A DNA stretch of 43,313 nt from Hydrogenophilales bacterium. GTDB taxonomy: Bacteria; Pseudomonadota; Gammaproteobacteria; Burkholderiales; Thiobacillaceae. This document shows positions 8,259 to 16,921 of this stretch, piece by piece (position 1 is the first letter of the stretch; the number at the start of each line of letters is the position of its first letter). The stretch spans positions 1 through 43,313 of the forward strand of contig JAHFRD010000023.1 in the NCBI GenBank assembly GCA_023258975.1, in the 5' to 3' direction. The position numbers were made by a program, and so were the translations under genes. A model generated the notes under the pieces. The model was not told the origin of the DNA. It did not search any database and worked only from the letters and a program-made list of their open reading frames with translations.

Positions 8259-8815
8259 GGCGCCACCCCGTATATCTCGGTTGATGCCTCGAAATGGTCA
8301 CCGCTGAGCTTGAGTGACTGGATAGCCGACAGATAAACCACGTCATCCAGAAATCGCTTGAATTGTGGATAGTCCGAATAACGGCCGCGCAGGCTAAGCC
8401 TCACGGCACGGATGTGGCCAGCGGTCATCGGCACTTCACGCGCAAATACCTCGGGGCCGCTAAAGGCCGCTTGCTGCTGGTTTGCCGCCGTGCCGATACG
8501 TTCAAGGACAACAGAACGCGCCTTGGCCTGGCGATTCAAAGCCACGATGAAGTCCGACAAGGCGTCATTGATGGAACGTGCTCGCGCGGGTGCCTCCAAT
8601 ACCCCCTCGGGTTTCGAGTCAACGGGCGAGTCAACGGGCGTAATGGCGCGTAGCGATGCGCTGGCCATTTGCTCAGCACGTCTTGCGGCTTCCAAGGCCA
8701 TTCGCGCGGACGTGACTTCATCCCGCGTGTCGCTGGCGTCAAGCACCAGGCTCGCCGCGGAAAGGAGCAGCAGCAGCGTTGCCGCCGGGACAACTAAAGC
8801 GGATGCGGACTTCAT
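8255..8815 (-). CDS. PilO/GspM-like inner-membrane protein
   Basis: A 186-residue bitopic protein. One N-terminal membrane helix (ALVVPAATLLLLLSAASLVL) is followed by a coiled-coil-like segment (MALEAARRAEQMASASLRA) and a periplasmic domain with the ferredoxin-like pattern of PilO or GspM (IRAVRLSLRGRYSDYPQFKRFLDDV). These proteins form the alignment complex that joins the inner-membrane platform to the secretin. It overlaps the end of the upstream gene by 77 bases and the downstream ATPase by four. Confidence 0.65.
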   Translation of the reverse strand: MKSASALVVPAATLLLLLSAASLVLDASDTRDEVTSARMALEAARRAEQMASASLRAITPVDSPVDSKPEGVLEAPARARSINDALSDFIVALNRQAKARSVVLERIGTAANQQQAAFSGPEVFAREVPMTAGHIRAVRLSLRGRYSDYPQFKRFLDDVVYLSAIQSLKLSGDHFEASTEIYGVAP

Positions 8816-10112
8816 CGAGGGCTCCGGAGTATTCGAGGGCGGTGCGTTGGCAGCCAGGCCTGGACAAGGCGAATGCCGCCGCCAAGGCTTTGGCGTCGGG
8901 TTCGTCGGCTACGTCGGTGGCGCGCAGGCGCAGCGGCACGAACACGTCATGCCGGGTTTCTTGCGCGGTGAATTCGGATTCGATATGCGAGCCCGGTAGA
9001 TACAAGGCTTCCGCGTCGGCCAGCCCGTCTCGTGGGGACAGGCCCACCAAACGGGAGAGCACGGGCAGATCGCCGGCTATGGCGCGTCCGATGGCTTCGA
9101 CATGCTGTGCCTGCCGGGTCCGCGCTGCCGCCGCCTCAGACTTCAGCGCATCCAGCGACTGGCCCCCCATCCACCACCAGCCACCGGCCCCCAGGCACAG
9201 CACGGCCGACGCCGCCAATGCGGATAGCCAGGCCAGGCGCGCGGGAACGCCGAGGATGTCATCCTGCGAGGGATACACGGCATAGAAGCCTTGCAACCCC
9301 TCCAGCGCCTCAGTCTGGTTGAAACCTGCCGGCTCCGTATCCTCGGGCAGGCCGAGACTGGCGAGGAACGCGCCGTAAATCGCTTGCAGGTTGTCTGGGT
9401 TGACGGAGATGTGCGCCCTGGTCTTGCCGTCCGACTGTTGCGCAAAAAAGACGGCAATCGCCATCGCGCCATCCGCCTGCTCGCCGAACACGAATCCGGT
9501 CACGTCGGGCAGAGCGCCACGCTGGCGCAAAGCCAGGCGATCAGCCAAGGCGGACAAGGGCGCCAGGCGATGGCCCTGGGCGCGCGCCTCAGCGATGCGC
9601 GCGACGGGTGTGCCATAAACCGTGAGGCCGGCGGACACCACGCCCAGCTTCGCGTAACTGGCTGTCTCGCGTATCAGACGGCTCTTGGCTGCGGCATGGG
9701 GCATGGGCTCCGGCAACACCAGGCGAAGATCGTCCGCCGTGACGGACAAGATCAGCGGGCAATCCTTCGGTACGTCCTGGACGCGCTCCGCCTCGCTATC
9801 GCCATGCAGGGCATAGATCACCTCGGCGCCATTCTCCAGACGCGCCAACAGGCAGGCCGGTGTGGGCCGGGACGACCGGCGCAACGAGGGGTTGAACAAT
9901 CGGCGCAGGCTGAAACGGACGCGCGGCGCGATACGGGCGGATGTCGCCCGCGCCGCTTCGGTGGTGGTGGGAGTGGCCGGGCACGCGGGTTCCACGGGCG
10001 GCGATGCCGCGCCTCCCGTGCCCGCCTCCGGCCCCCGCACGGCGCGCTGCCGCAACAGTAGGCGGGACAGGCTGGGCAGCTTTATGGGCAACTTCACAAG
10101 GGGCAACCTCAC
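8739..10112 (-). CDS. pilO: GspL/PilM-PilN-like pilus assembly membrane protein (R64 PilO type)
   Basis: A 457-residue bitopic protein. A basic, proline-rich N-terminus (~90 residues) precedes a cytoplasmic domain (ACLLARLENGAEVIYAL to YPSQDD, about 95-290) of the actin-like GspL/PilM kind. A membrane helix follows at about 300-322 (LAWLSALAASAVLCLGAGGWWWMGG), then a periplasmic domain. This layout matches GspL and PilO of R64-type thin pilus operons, where a single chain replaces PilM and PilN. It overlaps the secretin gene by four bases. Residue identity to any one family is not obvious by eye, so the name follows position and topology. Confidence 0.65.
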   Translation of the reverse strand: MRLPLVKLPIKLPSLSRLLLRQRAVRGPEAGTGGAASPPVEPACPATPTTTEAARATSARIAPRVRFSLRRLFNPSLRRSSRPTPACLLARLENGAEVIYALHGDSEAERVQDVPKDCPLILSVTADDLRLVLPEPMPHAAAKSRLIRETASYAKLGVVSAGLTVYGTPVARIAEARAQGHRLAPLSALADRLALRQRGALPDVTGFVFGEQADGAMAIAVFFAQQSDGKTRAHISVNPDNLQAIYGAFLASLGLPEDTEPAGFNQTEALEGLQGFYAVYPSQDDILGVPARLAWLSALAASAVLCLGAGGWWWMGGQSLDALKSEAAAARTRQAQHVEAIGRAIAGDLPVLSRLVGLSPRDGLADAEALYLPGSHIESEFTAQETRHDVFVPLRLRATDVADEPDAKALAAAFALSRPGCQRTALEYSGALDEVRIRFSCPGGNAAAAPFRGEPGA

Positions 10113-11617
10113 AGGGCCTCCGTGAACAAGGTGTCCGTCCGGCGGGCGGGAATGATGTTGGCCTGCAACAGGATGGCCACCTCGGTGGCCGATGATTTGC
10201 GGTCGCCCGAGGCGATGCGGTCGGAATCGTTACTGGCGTTCTGGCGGATGCCGCCCAGGACCACGGTACGGCCGTTATCGACCAAGGCCTGCATCAGCGA
10301 TTGTTTGGAGGTCTGGCGTGGCCCGGTCAGTTTCATGCCGCCGCCGACATCGAACTCCACCAACTCCTTCACGGTGGAGAGCACCGGCACCAGGGTGATG
10401 TCCACCTGGCTGTCGGAGAGGATGTCCGGGATCACCGACAGCGAAAGGCCATCGACGGCGAACGAGAGCGTGCTGGACCCGTTGGTCACCGTGGTGCCGG
10501 TGGTTACCGGCGGGGTGACCGAACCGACATAGGGCACTTGTTCGCCGTTGAAGATGGTGGCGGGCGTGCGGTTCATCGCCGTGATCGACGGCTGGCTGAT
10601 TACGCGCAGGTTGGTCTTGTCCTTGAGCAGTTTCAACGCGCTGGTGACGTTGGCGCCGGCATAGGACAGCGTGAACACGGGATTGGTGACGGCCGCCGCG
10701 CCCGCCACCGCAAGCGTCGTTCCCTTGAGGTTGCCGGTACCGAATATCCTGGACCAGTCGATGCCAAAGGCGAATTCATCGGTCAGCGTCACCTCGACCA
10801 CCGCCGCCTGAATCTCGACCCGGCGCATCGCGGTCTGGGTGTAGCGGTTGAGGAAGTCACGTACCCGCTCCAGCGCCGGGCCGGGGCCGCGCACCATGAC
10901 CAGGCCGGCGTCGCTGGCCACGTTCACGCTGGCATTGGCGCCGGCGAGCTGGGTGATGAACAGCGCCAGGGCCTGCGCGTTATTGCTCGACTCTCCAGTA
11001 ACCTTGAACTTGGCTTCGATGCCGCCAACCGCGCCCACAGCCTGACCCATGCCGCCCGACGATGAACCCGATCCGGCCGAGACCGGGTTGCCGCCCACGA
11101 CGTACTCGGCCTTGAGCTTGGCCATGACGTGCGGCGGCACACGGAAGGTGTACACCGCCTGATCGGCCACGGTCACGCTACGGGTTTGCGCGTCGATCAC
11201 CGCGACCAGGCCGGCGGCAAGGGCCGCGCGACGCATCGCATATTCCGGAGAGACTCGGGCCAGCTTGATGCCGACCACGCGAGCCCGGTCCACGTCGCTG
11301 ACGAACGCCAGCGCATAACCGTAGCGGTCGGCGATGCTGGCCAGTACGTCGGCCACCTTGCCGGCCATGTCGATCGTGACGTTGCCGGCGCCGGGGTCCA
11401 GATCGGTAGGCTGGATGTTCGGCACCTGGTCGGCCGAGTCCACTTCGACCAGGCCGATCCGGCGTTCGTCCTTCTTGATCTCGTCCACGGCCATACCGAC
11501 GGCCTTGGCCGCGTCCTGAGCCAGTAACTCGGACTTGCTGGGCCGGTCGGTCGCGCAGCCCGCCAATGACAGAGCGCACAGGGCGGCGATTAAATGGGAA
11601 TGTGTCACGGGGATCAC
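10109..11617 (-). CDS. pilN: Type IVb pilus secretin lipoprotein PilN
   Basis: A 502-residue outer-membrane lipoprotein secretin. The lipobox LAGC puts the acylated cysteine at residue 21. N-domains carry VADVLASIADRYG and RRAALAAGLVAVIDA. A glycine/serine-rich insert lies near residue 180, and the secretin beta domain runs from about 260 to 490, with RRVEIQAAVVEVTLTDEFAFGIDW, a VPYVGSVTPPVTTG segment, LSVIPDILSD and TVVLGGIRQ. PilN/BfpB secretins form the channel through which the pilus leaves the cell. It lies directly after the PilL-like gene, as in plasmid pil operons. Confidence 0.88.
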   Translation of the reverse strand: MIPVTHSHLIAALCALSLAGCATDRPSKSELLAQDAAKAVGMAVDEIKKDERRIGLVEVDSADQVPNIQPTDLDPGAGNVTIDMAGKVADVLASIADRYGYALAFVSDVDRARVVGIKLARVSPEYAMRRAALAAGLVAVIDAQTRSVTVADQAVYTFRVPPHVMAKLKAEYVVGGNPVSAGSGSSSGGMGQAVGAVGGIEAKFKVTGESSNNAQALALFITQLAGANASVNVASDAGLVMVRGPGPALERVRDFLNRYTQTAMRRVEIQAAVVEVTLTDEFAFGIDWSRIFGTGNLKGTTLAVAGAAAVTNPVFTLSYAGANVTSALKLLKDKTNLRVISQPSITAMNRTPATIFNGEQVPYVGSVTPPVTTGTTVTNGSSTLSFAVDGLSLSVIPDILSDSQVDITLVPVLSTVKELVEFDVGGGMKLTGPRQTSKQSLMQALVDNGRTVVLGGIRQNASNDSDRIASGDRKSSATEVAILLQANIIPARRTDTLFTEAL

Positions 11618-12270
11618 CTCACGTAGAGCGTTTTGTTGGAGCGGGCGTAGATGCCGTACAAACCGTGCGCGCGCAGGACTGCGTCAACTGCGGCAAGCGG
11701 GTTGTCGCCCGTGTACTCGCCGGTGACCGTGGTCACGCCGCCGGCATCGCCGGCGCCCCAGACCAGGGCCATGCCGTGACCGCGCAGGAAATCGCGCAGG
11801 GCATAGGCGAGATGGTCGCCGTAGGCGAGTTTGAGCAGGGTGGGCACGACGGCGGTGAGCCCCGGCGCCATCACCGGGCTACTTGGCGCACCAGTCGCCA
11901 TGCCGCCACCGGACGCGGGTTGGGTGACCGAAGCGGTGTCGGGCTGACGAGGCTGCAAGGCGGCCAGCGATGTGTCGGCGTGGCGTATGGAGACGACACC
12001 ATCACGCTCACTCCAGGCGCATCCCAGCGCATCGGTCAGCCGATCCAGAACCACCGGCAGCCGACCTGACACTCCCCGAGCCGACACCAAAGCCGGGCCG
12101 GCGGGACAGTTTTCCAGCACCAGCGCGACACCACCGGCTTCCGCGACCCTGGCGAAGGCATCCTGTGGCACGACCTGGTCGAAATCCGGAATGGATACCC
12201 GCGTCTGCGCGAAGGGCGCCGCCGCCGCCGCAATAGAGAGGAACGGCAGCAACATCAGTACAGCTTTCAT
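11614..12270 (-). CDS. pilL: PilL/TcpQ-like secretin partner protein
   Basis: A 218-residue exported protein with a signal peptide (MKAVLMLLPFLSIAAAAA). The N-terminal half has a short beta/alpha module (VPQDAFARVAEAGGVALVLENCP). The C-terminal half from about residue 148 (LKLAYGDHLAYALRDFLRGHGMALVW to GLYGIYARSNKTLYVR) matches the C-terminal pattern of PilL and TcpQ-family proteins, which stabilise the PilN-type secretin. The real start is 12270, overlapping the upstream stop as TGATG; the open frame upstream of it is in the shadow of the preceding gene. Confidence 0.7.
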   Translation of the reverse strand: MKAVLMLLPFLSIAAAAAPFAQTRVSIPDFDQVVPQDAFARVAEAGGVALVLENCPAGPALVSARGVSGRLPVVLDRLTDALGCAWSERDGVVSIRHADTSLAALQPRQPDTASVTQPASGGGMATGAPSSPVMAPGLTAVVPTLLKLAYGDHLAYALRDFLRGHGMALVWGAGDAGGVTTVTGEYTGDNPLAAVDAVLRAHGLYGIYARSNKTLYVR

Positions 12271-13289
12271 ATCCGCACCCCGCCGCTGACGAAGCTGACC
12301 AAAACCAAAGGCTTGCTGGCCACCGTCGACGCGATGACATGCACCCGCCCCGGATCGACGCCCGCCTCGGCCAACACCGCCCTCACCCGCTCGCCTCGGC
12401 GCTCGGCCCATTGTTTGCGCGCCAGCGGACTGCGAGCGCCACTGTAGGCGAGGACATGAATGGTCCAATCGTCACTGTGTTGCCTGGCATCACGGGCCAG
12501 CGACGCCAGATCAGCCTCTTGCCCCAACAAACCGTTGCCTTTGAACCGGACCACAATCGGTTTTGCCGGAATGCGCGCGGGATGCAGCGACCAGGCCATC
12601 TTGAGAACGGTCGCGGGCTGGGCGGGGCTGGACGCTCCAGCTGGCGCCGCCATCGACGCGGCAGACGCGGTGCGTGTCGTGGGTTGCGCGGCGGTGGTTG
12701 ACGAGGTGAGTGACGAGCCCGTCAGGCCACCCAGCTTCTGCACCACGAAGCTCCCGGCGAATTCCGGCAAAACCGCCGGCAAAACCGATTTGATCGGAGT
12801 AGCGCCCGGCACAGGCGGCGTTGGCGCGGCGCTCGCCACGGATGGCGCCTGTTGCGGCGCGATCGCGGCCACGCGCGGCGTCGGCGCGGATGGCAGCGCG
12901 GCCGGTCCAGGCTCGGAAATGGGCGCGGCCGCGCCGTAGAGCGCGCCTTTCACCGCCAACGGCCGGCTGCCGGCATAGCGCACCGCCGCGACGCCGCGCC
13001 CAAGACGCAAGCGCCAGTCCGTGAGCACCCCTTCGACCACGATATAGGGACCATCGGGCCGCCAGTCGGCAAGCTGCTCGCCGCCAGGCCCCAGCTTGAA
13101 GATGGCGGGTACCGGACGGCCGGGCGTGAACTGGAAGAAAGTAGCCGCCCCATCGTCGAAAACATTGGCGGGACGGGCGTCCGGATCGCCCACACTGCGA
13201 TAGTCGAAATCGTAGGCGGCGCCCCAGGACACGAGCGGCCAGGTGGCCAGTAACAGCGCGCGGATGAGCATGAGAGGATTCCCGTTCAT
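12267..13289 (-). CDS. Fusion of a VirB9 C-terminal-like/TcpQ domain with an OmpA-like domain
   Basis: A 340-residue exported protein with a signal peptide at 1-23. Residues 24-110 (FDYRSVGDPDARPANVFDDG, FFQF, VPAIFKLGPGGEQ, WRLRLGRGVAAVRYAG) align by eye with the C-terminal domain of the VirB9 encoded two genes upstream (FDYKIEG-x4-RPSAVFDDGRFTWFRL, SPALFAVDAKGE, WLLKLGDEEVRIEARG). A Pro/Ala/Ser/Thr-rich linker spans about 115-235. The C-terminal 100 residues resemble an OmpA peptidoglycan-binding domain (FKGNGLLGQEADLASLARDARQ, WAERRGERVRAVLAEAGV). The protein could tie the outer-membrane part of the secretion channel or pilus to the cell wall. It lies between virB10 and the pilL-like gene, with four-base overlaps on both sides. 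Confidence 0.7.
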   Translation of the reverse strand: MNGNPLMLIRALLLATWPLVSWGAAYDFDYRSVGDPDARPANVFDDGAATFFQFTPGRPVPAIFKLGPGGEQLADWRPDGPYIVVEGVLTDWRLRLGRGVAAVRYAGSRPLAVKGALYGAAAPISEPGPAALPSAPTPRVAAIAPQQAPSVASAAPTPPVPGATPIKSVLPAVLPEFAGSFVVQKLGGLTGSSLTSSTTAAQPTTRTASAASMAAPAGASSPAQPATVLKMAWSLHPARIPAKPIVVRFKGNGLLGQEADLASLARDARQHSDDWTIHVLAYSGARSPLARKQWAERRGERVRAVLAEAGVDPGRVHVIASTVASKPLVLVSFVSGGVRI

Positions 13290-14551
13290 ATTTTGGTGTA
13301 CGGCGCCAATGCCATATCCCGGTTGACGATCACATTGAGCTTGTAGCCCGCGTCCAGGCTCAGGGTCGGGCTGATGTTCTGTTTCTTCTCCAGCACCCGG
13401 CGGGCGGTCTCGGTGAGGATTTGCCCGGCCGAATCGGTCAGCGTGGTCGAGCCGCCGGCCTGGTTGATGACGGTGATGTTGGATTGGTTGGAACGGTCAA
13501 AAACCTTGGCGATGCCGGCGATGAGGAAGCCCGTGCCGAACATCTGCCAGAAATGGTTGTTCACGTCTGCCGGCAGGCCCGACCGCCCCATCGAATCGGC
13601 GCCGCCGAACCCGGACAGCCGCACGCTCTTCCCGTCCGGAAAGATCAGCCGCGAGAACGCCATCAGGACGCGCTCCTGCCCCTCCGCCACTTCGTTCATG
13701 TAAGCGCCATACAACCTTGACCCCTTCGGGATCAGCAGCCGTGTGGCGCGCACATCGTCGTAAACATCGCGGGTCACGCGCGCGGTGATGGAACCGGGCG
13801 CATCGCTGGTCACCGGTGTCACCAGCACCGCCGGGATCACCGTGCCCTGGAACAGCATCCAGGGCGAGGGCGCGGCCGTCGCGGTCAGCGGCGGCTCGGC
13901 ATCCGCCACGGCGCGTTGTTCACTGGCCCAGGCGTTCTGGGACTTGGCCGCCCCCGCCCCGCCTCCACCCGCCTGCGCCGATTGCAGCGCGCGCTGCACC
14001 AGGGCCGCCGTGGCCTCACCGCCGGCAGCCGCCGGCTGCACCATCCCGGAAAGCGCCTTTTCCACGGCGGAGAGTGCATCGTTCTGTGGCTGCGCGGTGG
14101 CGGTCTTCGTTGTGTCGAATTCCTCGTAGGCGGCCATGGTCGCCGTGGCACCACGCGCCGCTTCCTTGCGCTGCGCGTAGGCGTCCACATCGGGCGTGCC
14201 GCCAGCCGCGCCCATCCCGGCAGGTGTGGGGCCTGGCGAGCCCGGCGGCATCCGATAATCCTGCCCCGGCGCGGGAAGCGGCACCGGGCCGGACGGCGCC
14301 AACCCAGGCGAGGCCGGAAGCTCGCCAGCGCGGGGCACCTCGTCGCGGCCGGCCTGCTCGCGCGCCCTGGCCGTGACATCCTCGGCGCGACCGGGCTGGA
14401 TGGTGGCCGCCGGCGCCTTTTCCTCGACGACGTCCTTCTTGTGGAGCGCCGTGTACAGCAGCCCGCCGCCCACCAGCACAAAGAGAAAGCCGAACAGGAT
14501 GGGCATGAGATTGCGAGGGAAGCTCTGAGCGCGTGCCATCAATCCCCCCAT
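13286..14551 (-). CDS. virB10: T4SS protein VirB10/TrbI
   Basis: A 421-residue protein with a short cytoplasmic N-terminus and one membrane helix at about 16-36 (LMPILFGFLFVLVGGGLLYTAL). A long Pro/Ala/Gln-rich periplasmic region follows. The TrbI/VirB10 beta-barrel domain from about residue 225 contains LFQGTVIPAVLVTPVTSD, SITARVTRDVYD, RLLIPKGSRLYGAY and FSRLIFPDGKSVRLSGFGGAD. VirB10 spans both membranes and senses energy from the channel ATPases. The gene overlaps virB9 by 13 bases; ATG codons at 14551 and 14539 are both possible starts. Confidence 0.92.
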   Translation of the reverse strand: MGGLMARAQSFPRNLMPILFGFLFVLVGGGLLYTALHKKDVVEEKAPAATIQPGRAEDVTARAREQAGRDEVPRAGELPASPGLAPSGPVPLPAPGQDYRMPPGSPGPTPAGMGAAGGTPDVDAYAQRKEAARGATATMAAYEEFDTTKTATAQPQNDALSAVEKALSGMVQPAAAGGEATAALVQRALQSAQAGGGGAGAAKSQNAWASEQRAVADAEPPLTATAAPSPWMLFQGTVIPAVLVTPVTSDAPGSITARVTRDVYDDVRATRLLIPKGSRLYGAYMNEVAEGQERVLMAFSRLIFPDGKSVRLSGFGGADSMGRSGLPADVNNHFWQMFGTGFLIAGIAKVFDRSNQSNITVINQAGGSTTLTDSAGQILTETARRVLEKKQNISPTLSLDAGYKLNVIVNRDMALAPYTKI

Positions 14552-15414
14552 GGCCAGAAGGAACTGGAAGCACCCGCACGGGATGGGAAGGTCACTTTGC
14601 GGCCACGCGCCTCGATGCGCACTTCCTCATCACCCAGCTTCAGCAGCCAGCCCGGCGCCGTGCGCGTGGCCTTGAACCAGTCGCCCTCGACCGGCACGTA
14701 GGCCGCGATCTCGGTCTCACCCTTGGCATCCACGGCGAACAAGGCGGGCGAGACCTGCGCGCCCTTGGGCAGCCTGAACCAGGTGAAGCGGCCATCGTCG
14801 AACACCGCCGACGGGCGGAACTCGGCCGTCCCCTCGATCTTGTAATCGAAGGTCGAACGTGAAAGGTCCACGCTCACCGGCGACGGACCCGCCGCATCAT
14901 CCGCAACGCCGCCGACCAACCCGTTGCCAGGAGCGGCAGCCGCGCCCGCCCTGCCCTCGCGCGCCTGCTGCGCCGCCTCCAGTTCATCGAACGCCGCGCC
15001 CGGGATGTACCAGGACACCCGCTGATGCCACCGCTCTTTCTCGCCGTGGCTTTCCAGCACCAACTGATACACGCGCTTGTCCGTGATGACCGTGCCGGAG
15101 TTGAACGAACCGGTCTCGAACGGGCGGATGAAAACGTGGCGTTTGTCGCCGGCCACATGGCTCTGCCAGCGTGCCGTATCCGACAGATACAAACCCTGCA
15201 CCCGCTCGCCCGGCTCGAAGGCGAGCACCGTGTACATACCGGCGCGCGCCAGCACCGGGAACACCTGATCCGGGTTCCAGGCATACACCGCCAGGCGGGT
15301 ATCCGCGAATGCCGCCGCCTCTGGCGCCCTGCGTGGCGGCGCTTCCTGGATCGGCGCATCGGCCCAGGCCGGCGCGGCCAGGAAAACCAGGGTCAACCAA
15401 GCTCTCGTTTTCAT
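14539..15414 (-). CDS. virB9: T4SS outer-membrane-complex protein VirB9/TrbG
   Basis: A 291-residue exported protein with a signal peptide at 1-18 (LAAPAWA-D). The N-terminal domain (RLAVYAWNPDQVFPVLARAGMYTVLAFEPGE) and C-terminal domain (STFDYKIEG, RPSAVFDDGRFTWFRL, to about residue 283) are standard for VirB9/CagX/TrbG. These bind VirB7 and VirB10 in the outer-membrane ring. No separate VirB7 lipoprotein gene is visible next to it. It overlaps virB8 by four bases and virB10 by 13. Confidence 0.92.
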   Translation of the reverse strand: MKTRAWLTLVFLAAPAWADAPIQEAPPRRAPEAAAFADTRLAVYAWNPDQVFPVLARAGMYTVLAFEPGERVQGLYLSDTARWQSHVAGDKRHVFIRPFETGSFNSGTVITDKRVYQLVLESHGEKERWHQRVSWYIPGAAFDELEAAQQAREGRAGAAAAPGNGLVGGVADDAAGPSPVSVDLSRSTFDYKIEGTAEFRPSAVFDDGRFTWFRLPKGAQVSPALFAVDAKGETEIAAYVPVEGDWFKATRTAPGWLLKLGDEEVRIEARGRKVTFPSRAGASSSFWPWGD

Positions 15415-16112
15415 TTGATGTCGTCCAGGCTGTAGTGGGTCACATAGAACCCGATCGGATTGAGGCGCAGCCGCCGCTTCATGTCTTCGTCAGACCCCAC
15501 GGCGGAAGGCGGAATCAGGGTGAAATGCAGGGTGAGCCGCTGGTGTTTTGAGGAAATCGTGTTGCCGGCGATCTGCTCGGTCACGGTCGCGTCGATCACC
15601 GCCACATCCTTGGACAGGAAACTCGCCGGCATGAGGTCCACTTCGCGGGAATAGCCCGGCTCGCGCTTGAGCCGCTCGAACGGCCGTTCCTTGTCCAACC
15701 ACTCATCGAACTGCCTGGAAGCCGCGCCCGTGGTCATGACGTAGGCCAGCGCGATTTCCCGCTCCGCGATCCGGCCCTCCGGGTCAAGCGCCAGCCGCCG
15801 GCGCGCCCACAGATTCATGAAATAGCGCAGGGACAATTCCGCGCTGCCGGCGTCAAACGCCGTGGCCACCCGATCGGAGGGACGAACCTCGCCGGTAAGC
15901 TTGTCGACCTCCAGGTAATAGGGCGTCGCGGTCTTGAGCGGCACCATCGACCAGAGGGCCAGGCCCTCCACCAGCGCCACCAGGATGGCGGCAATCGCGA
16001 AGACCCAGGCGCGGTTGCGTTCCGTGGACAGCACCGCGCCCTGGGCGAGGACGGGCTTGCCGGTGACCGAGGCGGGAGGAGGATTGCCGGGAGAGGTGGG
16101 ATGGGAACTCAT
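15411..16112 (-). CDS. virB8: T4SS inner-membrane protein VirB8/TrbF
   Basis: A 233-residue bitopic protein with a proline-rich cytoplasmic N-terminus and a membrane helix at about 34-56 (RAWVFAIAAILVALVEGLALWSMVPL). A periplasmic NTF2-like VirB8 domain contains TPYYLEVDKLTGEV, YFMNLWARRR, SAVGSDEDMKRRLRLNPIGFYVTHYSL. The start at 16112 is preferred over an in-frame upstream ATG at 16163 because the latter lies outside the normal domain. It is the first gene of the minus-strand operon that continues into virB9, virB10 and the pilus genes. The region upstream carries a plus-strand toxin-antitoxin-like pair. Confidence 0.9.
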   Translation of the reverse strand: MSSHPTSPGNPPPASVTGKPVLAQGAVLSTERNRAWVFAIAAILVALVEGLALWSMVPLKTATPYYLEVDKLTGEVRPSDRVATAFDAGSAELSLRYFMNLWARRRLALDPEGRIAEREIALAYVMTTGAASRQFDEWLDKERPFERLKREPGYSREVDLMPASFLSKDVAVIDATVTEQIAGNTISSKHQRLTLHFTLIPPSAVGSDEDMKRRLRLNPIGFYVTHYSLDDIK

Positions 16113-16181
16113 GCGTGAACCTGGGTGGAGGCGAAAAAAGAAGGCTTGATGTAGGGCAACCATTGCACTAGCATAAGCGTC

Positions 16182-16409
16182 ATGCCGACCTTGCAGCGAT
16201 TCGACCGGTGCCGCTTATTGATGTACCCGGGCGACCATCCACCACCGCACGTCCATGTGAAATTGAGTGACGGACGGGAATGCACGATCGACATTGATTC
16301 GTGCGAGGTCCAGGGACGGGTTACCGAGCGCGAAATCCGGGAGGCGATGATCTGGATCGCATCCAACCAAGCACTACTGCTGGCCGAATGGCGGAGGTAC
16401 AACTCATGA
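16182..16409 (+). CDS. DUF4160 protein, probable toxin-like partner
   Basis: A 75-residue protein with the DUF4160 pattern: MYPGDHPPPHVHVKLSDGRE, IDIDSCEVQGRV, then a C-terminal helix IASNQALLLAEWRRYNS. DUF4160 genes are usually found directly before a DUF2442 gene, as here, with a four-base overlap. The pair is commonly regarded as a possible toxin-antitoxin system, but the activity is not established. It starts 70 bases from, and divergent to, virB8. Confidence 0.8.
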   Translation: MPTLQRFDRCRLLMYPGDHPPPHVHVKLSDGRECTIDIDSCEVQGRVTEREIREAMIWIASNQALLLAEWRRYNS

Positions 16410-16900
16410 ACGAATACTTTTTTCCGAAGCTGACGGCCGTCGAAGCCCTGGCGCCCTACCATCTGCGCACGACCTGGAGTACGGGAGAGGTTCTTGACGT
16501 GGATGTGGAAGATGTTCTGCGCCGCCACGACTTTCTGGCGCCGATCCTGGACCTGGAAGTCTTCGCGCGCGTCCATGCCGACGCGAACGGCCGTGGTATC
16601 GAATGGCTGGATGCGGAACTTGGCGCCGACAACGTCTACGCCTGGGCAAAGGAACAGGCCGGGGAGCCCAGCCACGAAATGTTCGACGCCTGGATGCGGC
16701 GCAACGACTTGTCCCTCGCCGGCGCCGCCGAGGCTCTGGGCATCAGCCGCCGCATGGTTAGTTACTACCGCACGGCGCACAAACCCATTACCCGCGCCAT
16801 CTGGCTCGCCTGCCTGGGCTGGGAAACCACCAGGCCGACAGCGCCCACACTGCCCCGCAAGCTGCCCACGGCGCGGGAATACGCGGCCATGCACGCTTGA
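16406..16900 (+). CDS. DUF2442 protein with C-terminal helix-turn-helix
   Basis: A 164-residue protein. The N-terminal DUF2442 domain (KLTAVEALAPYHLRTTWSTGEVLDVDVEDVL) is followed by a linker and a helix-turn-helix at about residues 95-130 (LSLAGAAEALGISRRMVSYYRTAHKPI). It overlaps the DUF4160 gene by four bases. A DNA-binding domain fits an antitoxin or autoregulator role for the pair; this is inference. The start at 16406 is set by the overlap, and the longer open frame upstream lies over the DUF4160 gene. Confidence 0.8.
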   Translation: MNEYFFPKLTAVEALAPYHLRTTWSTGEVLDVDVEDVLRRHDFLAPILDLEVFARVHADANGRGIEWLDAELGADNVYAWAKEQAGEPSHEMFDAWMRRNDLSLAGAAEALGISRRMVSYYRTAHKPITRAIWLACLGWETTRPTAPTLPRKLPTAREYAAMHA

Positions 16901-16921
16901 GCGACAAAGGAGCACACCGCC

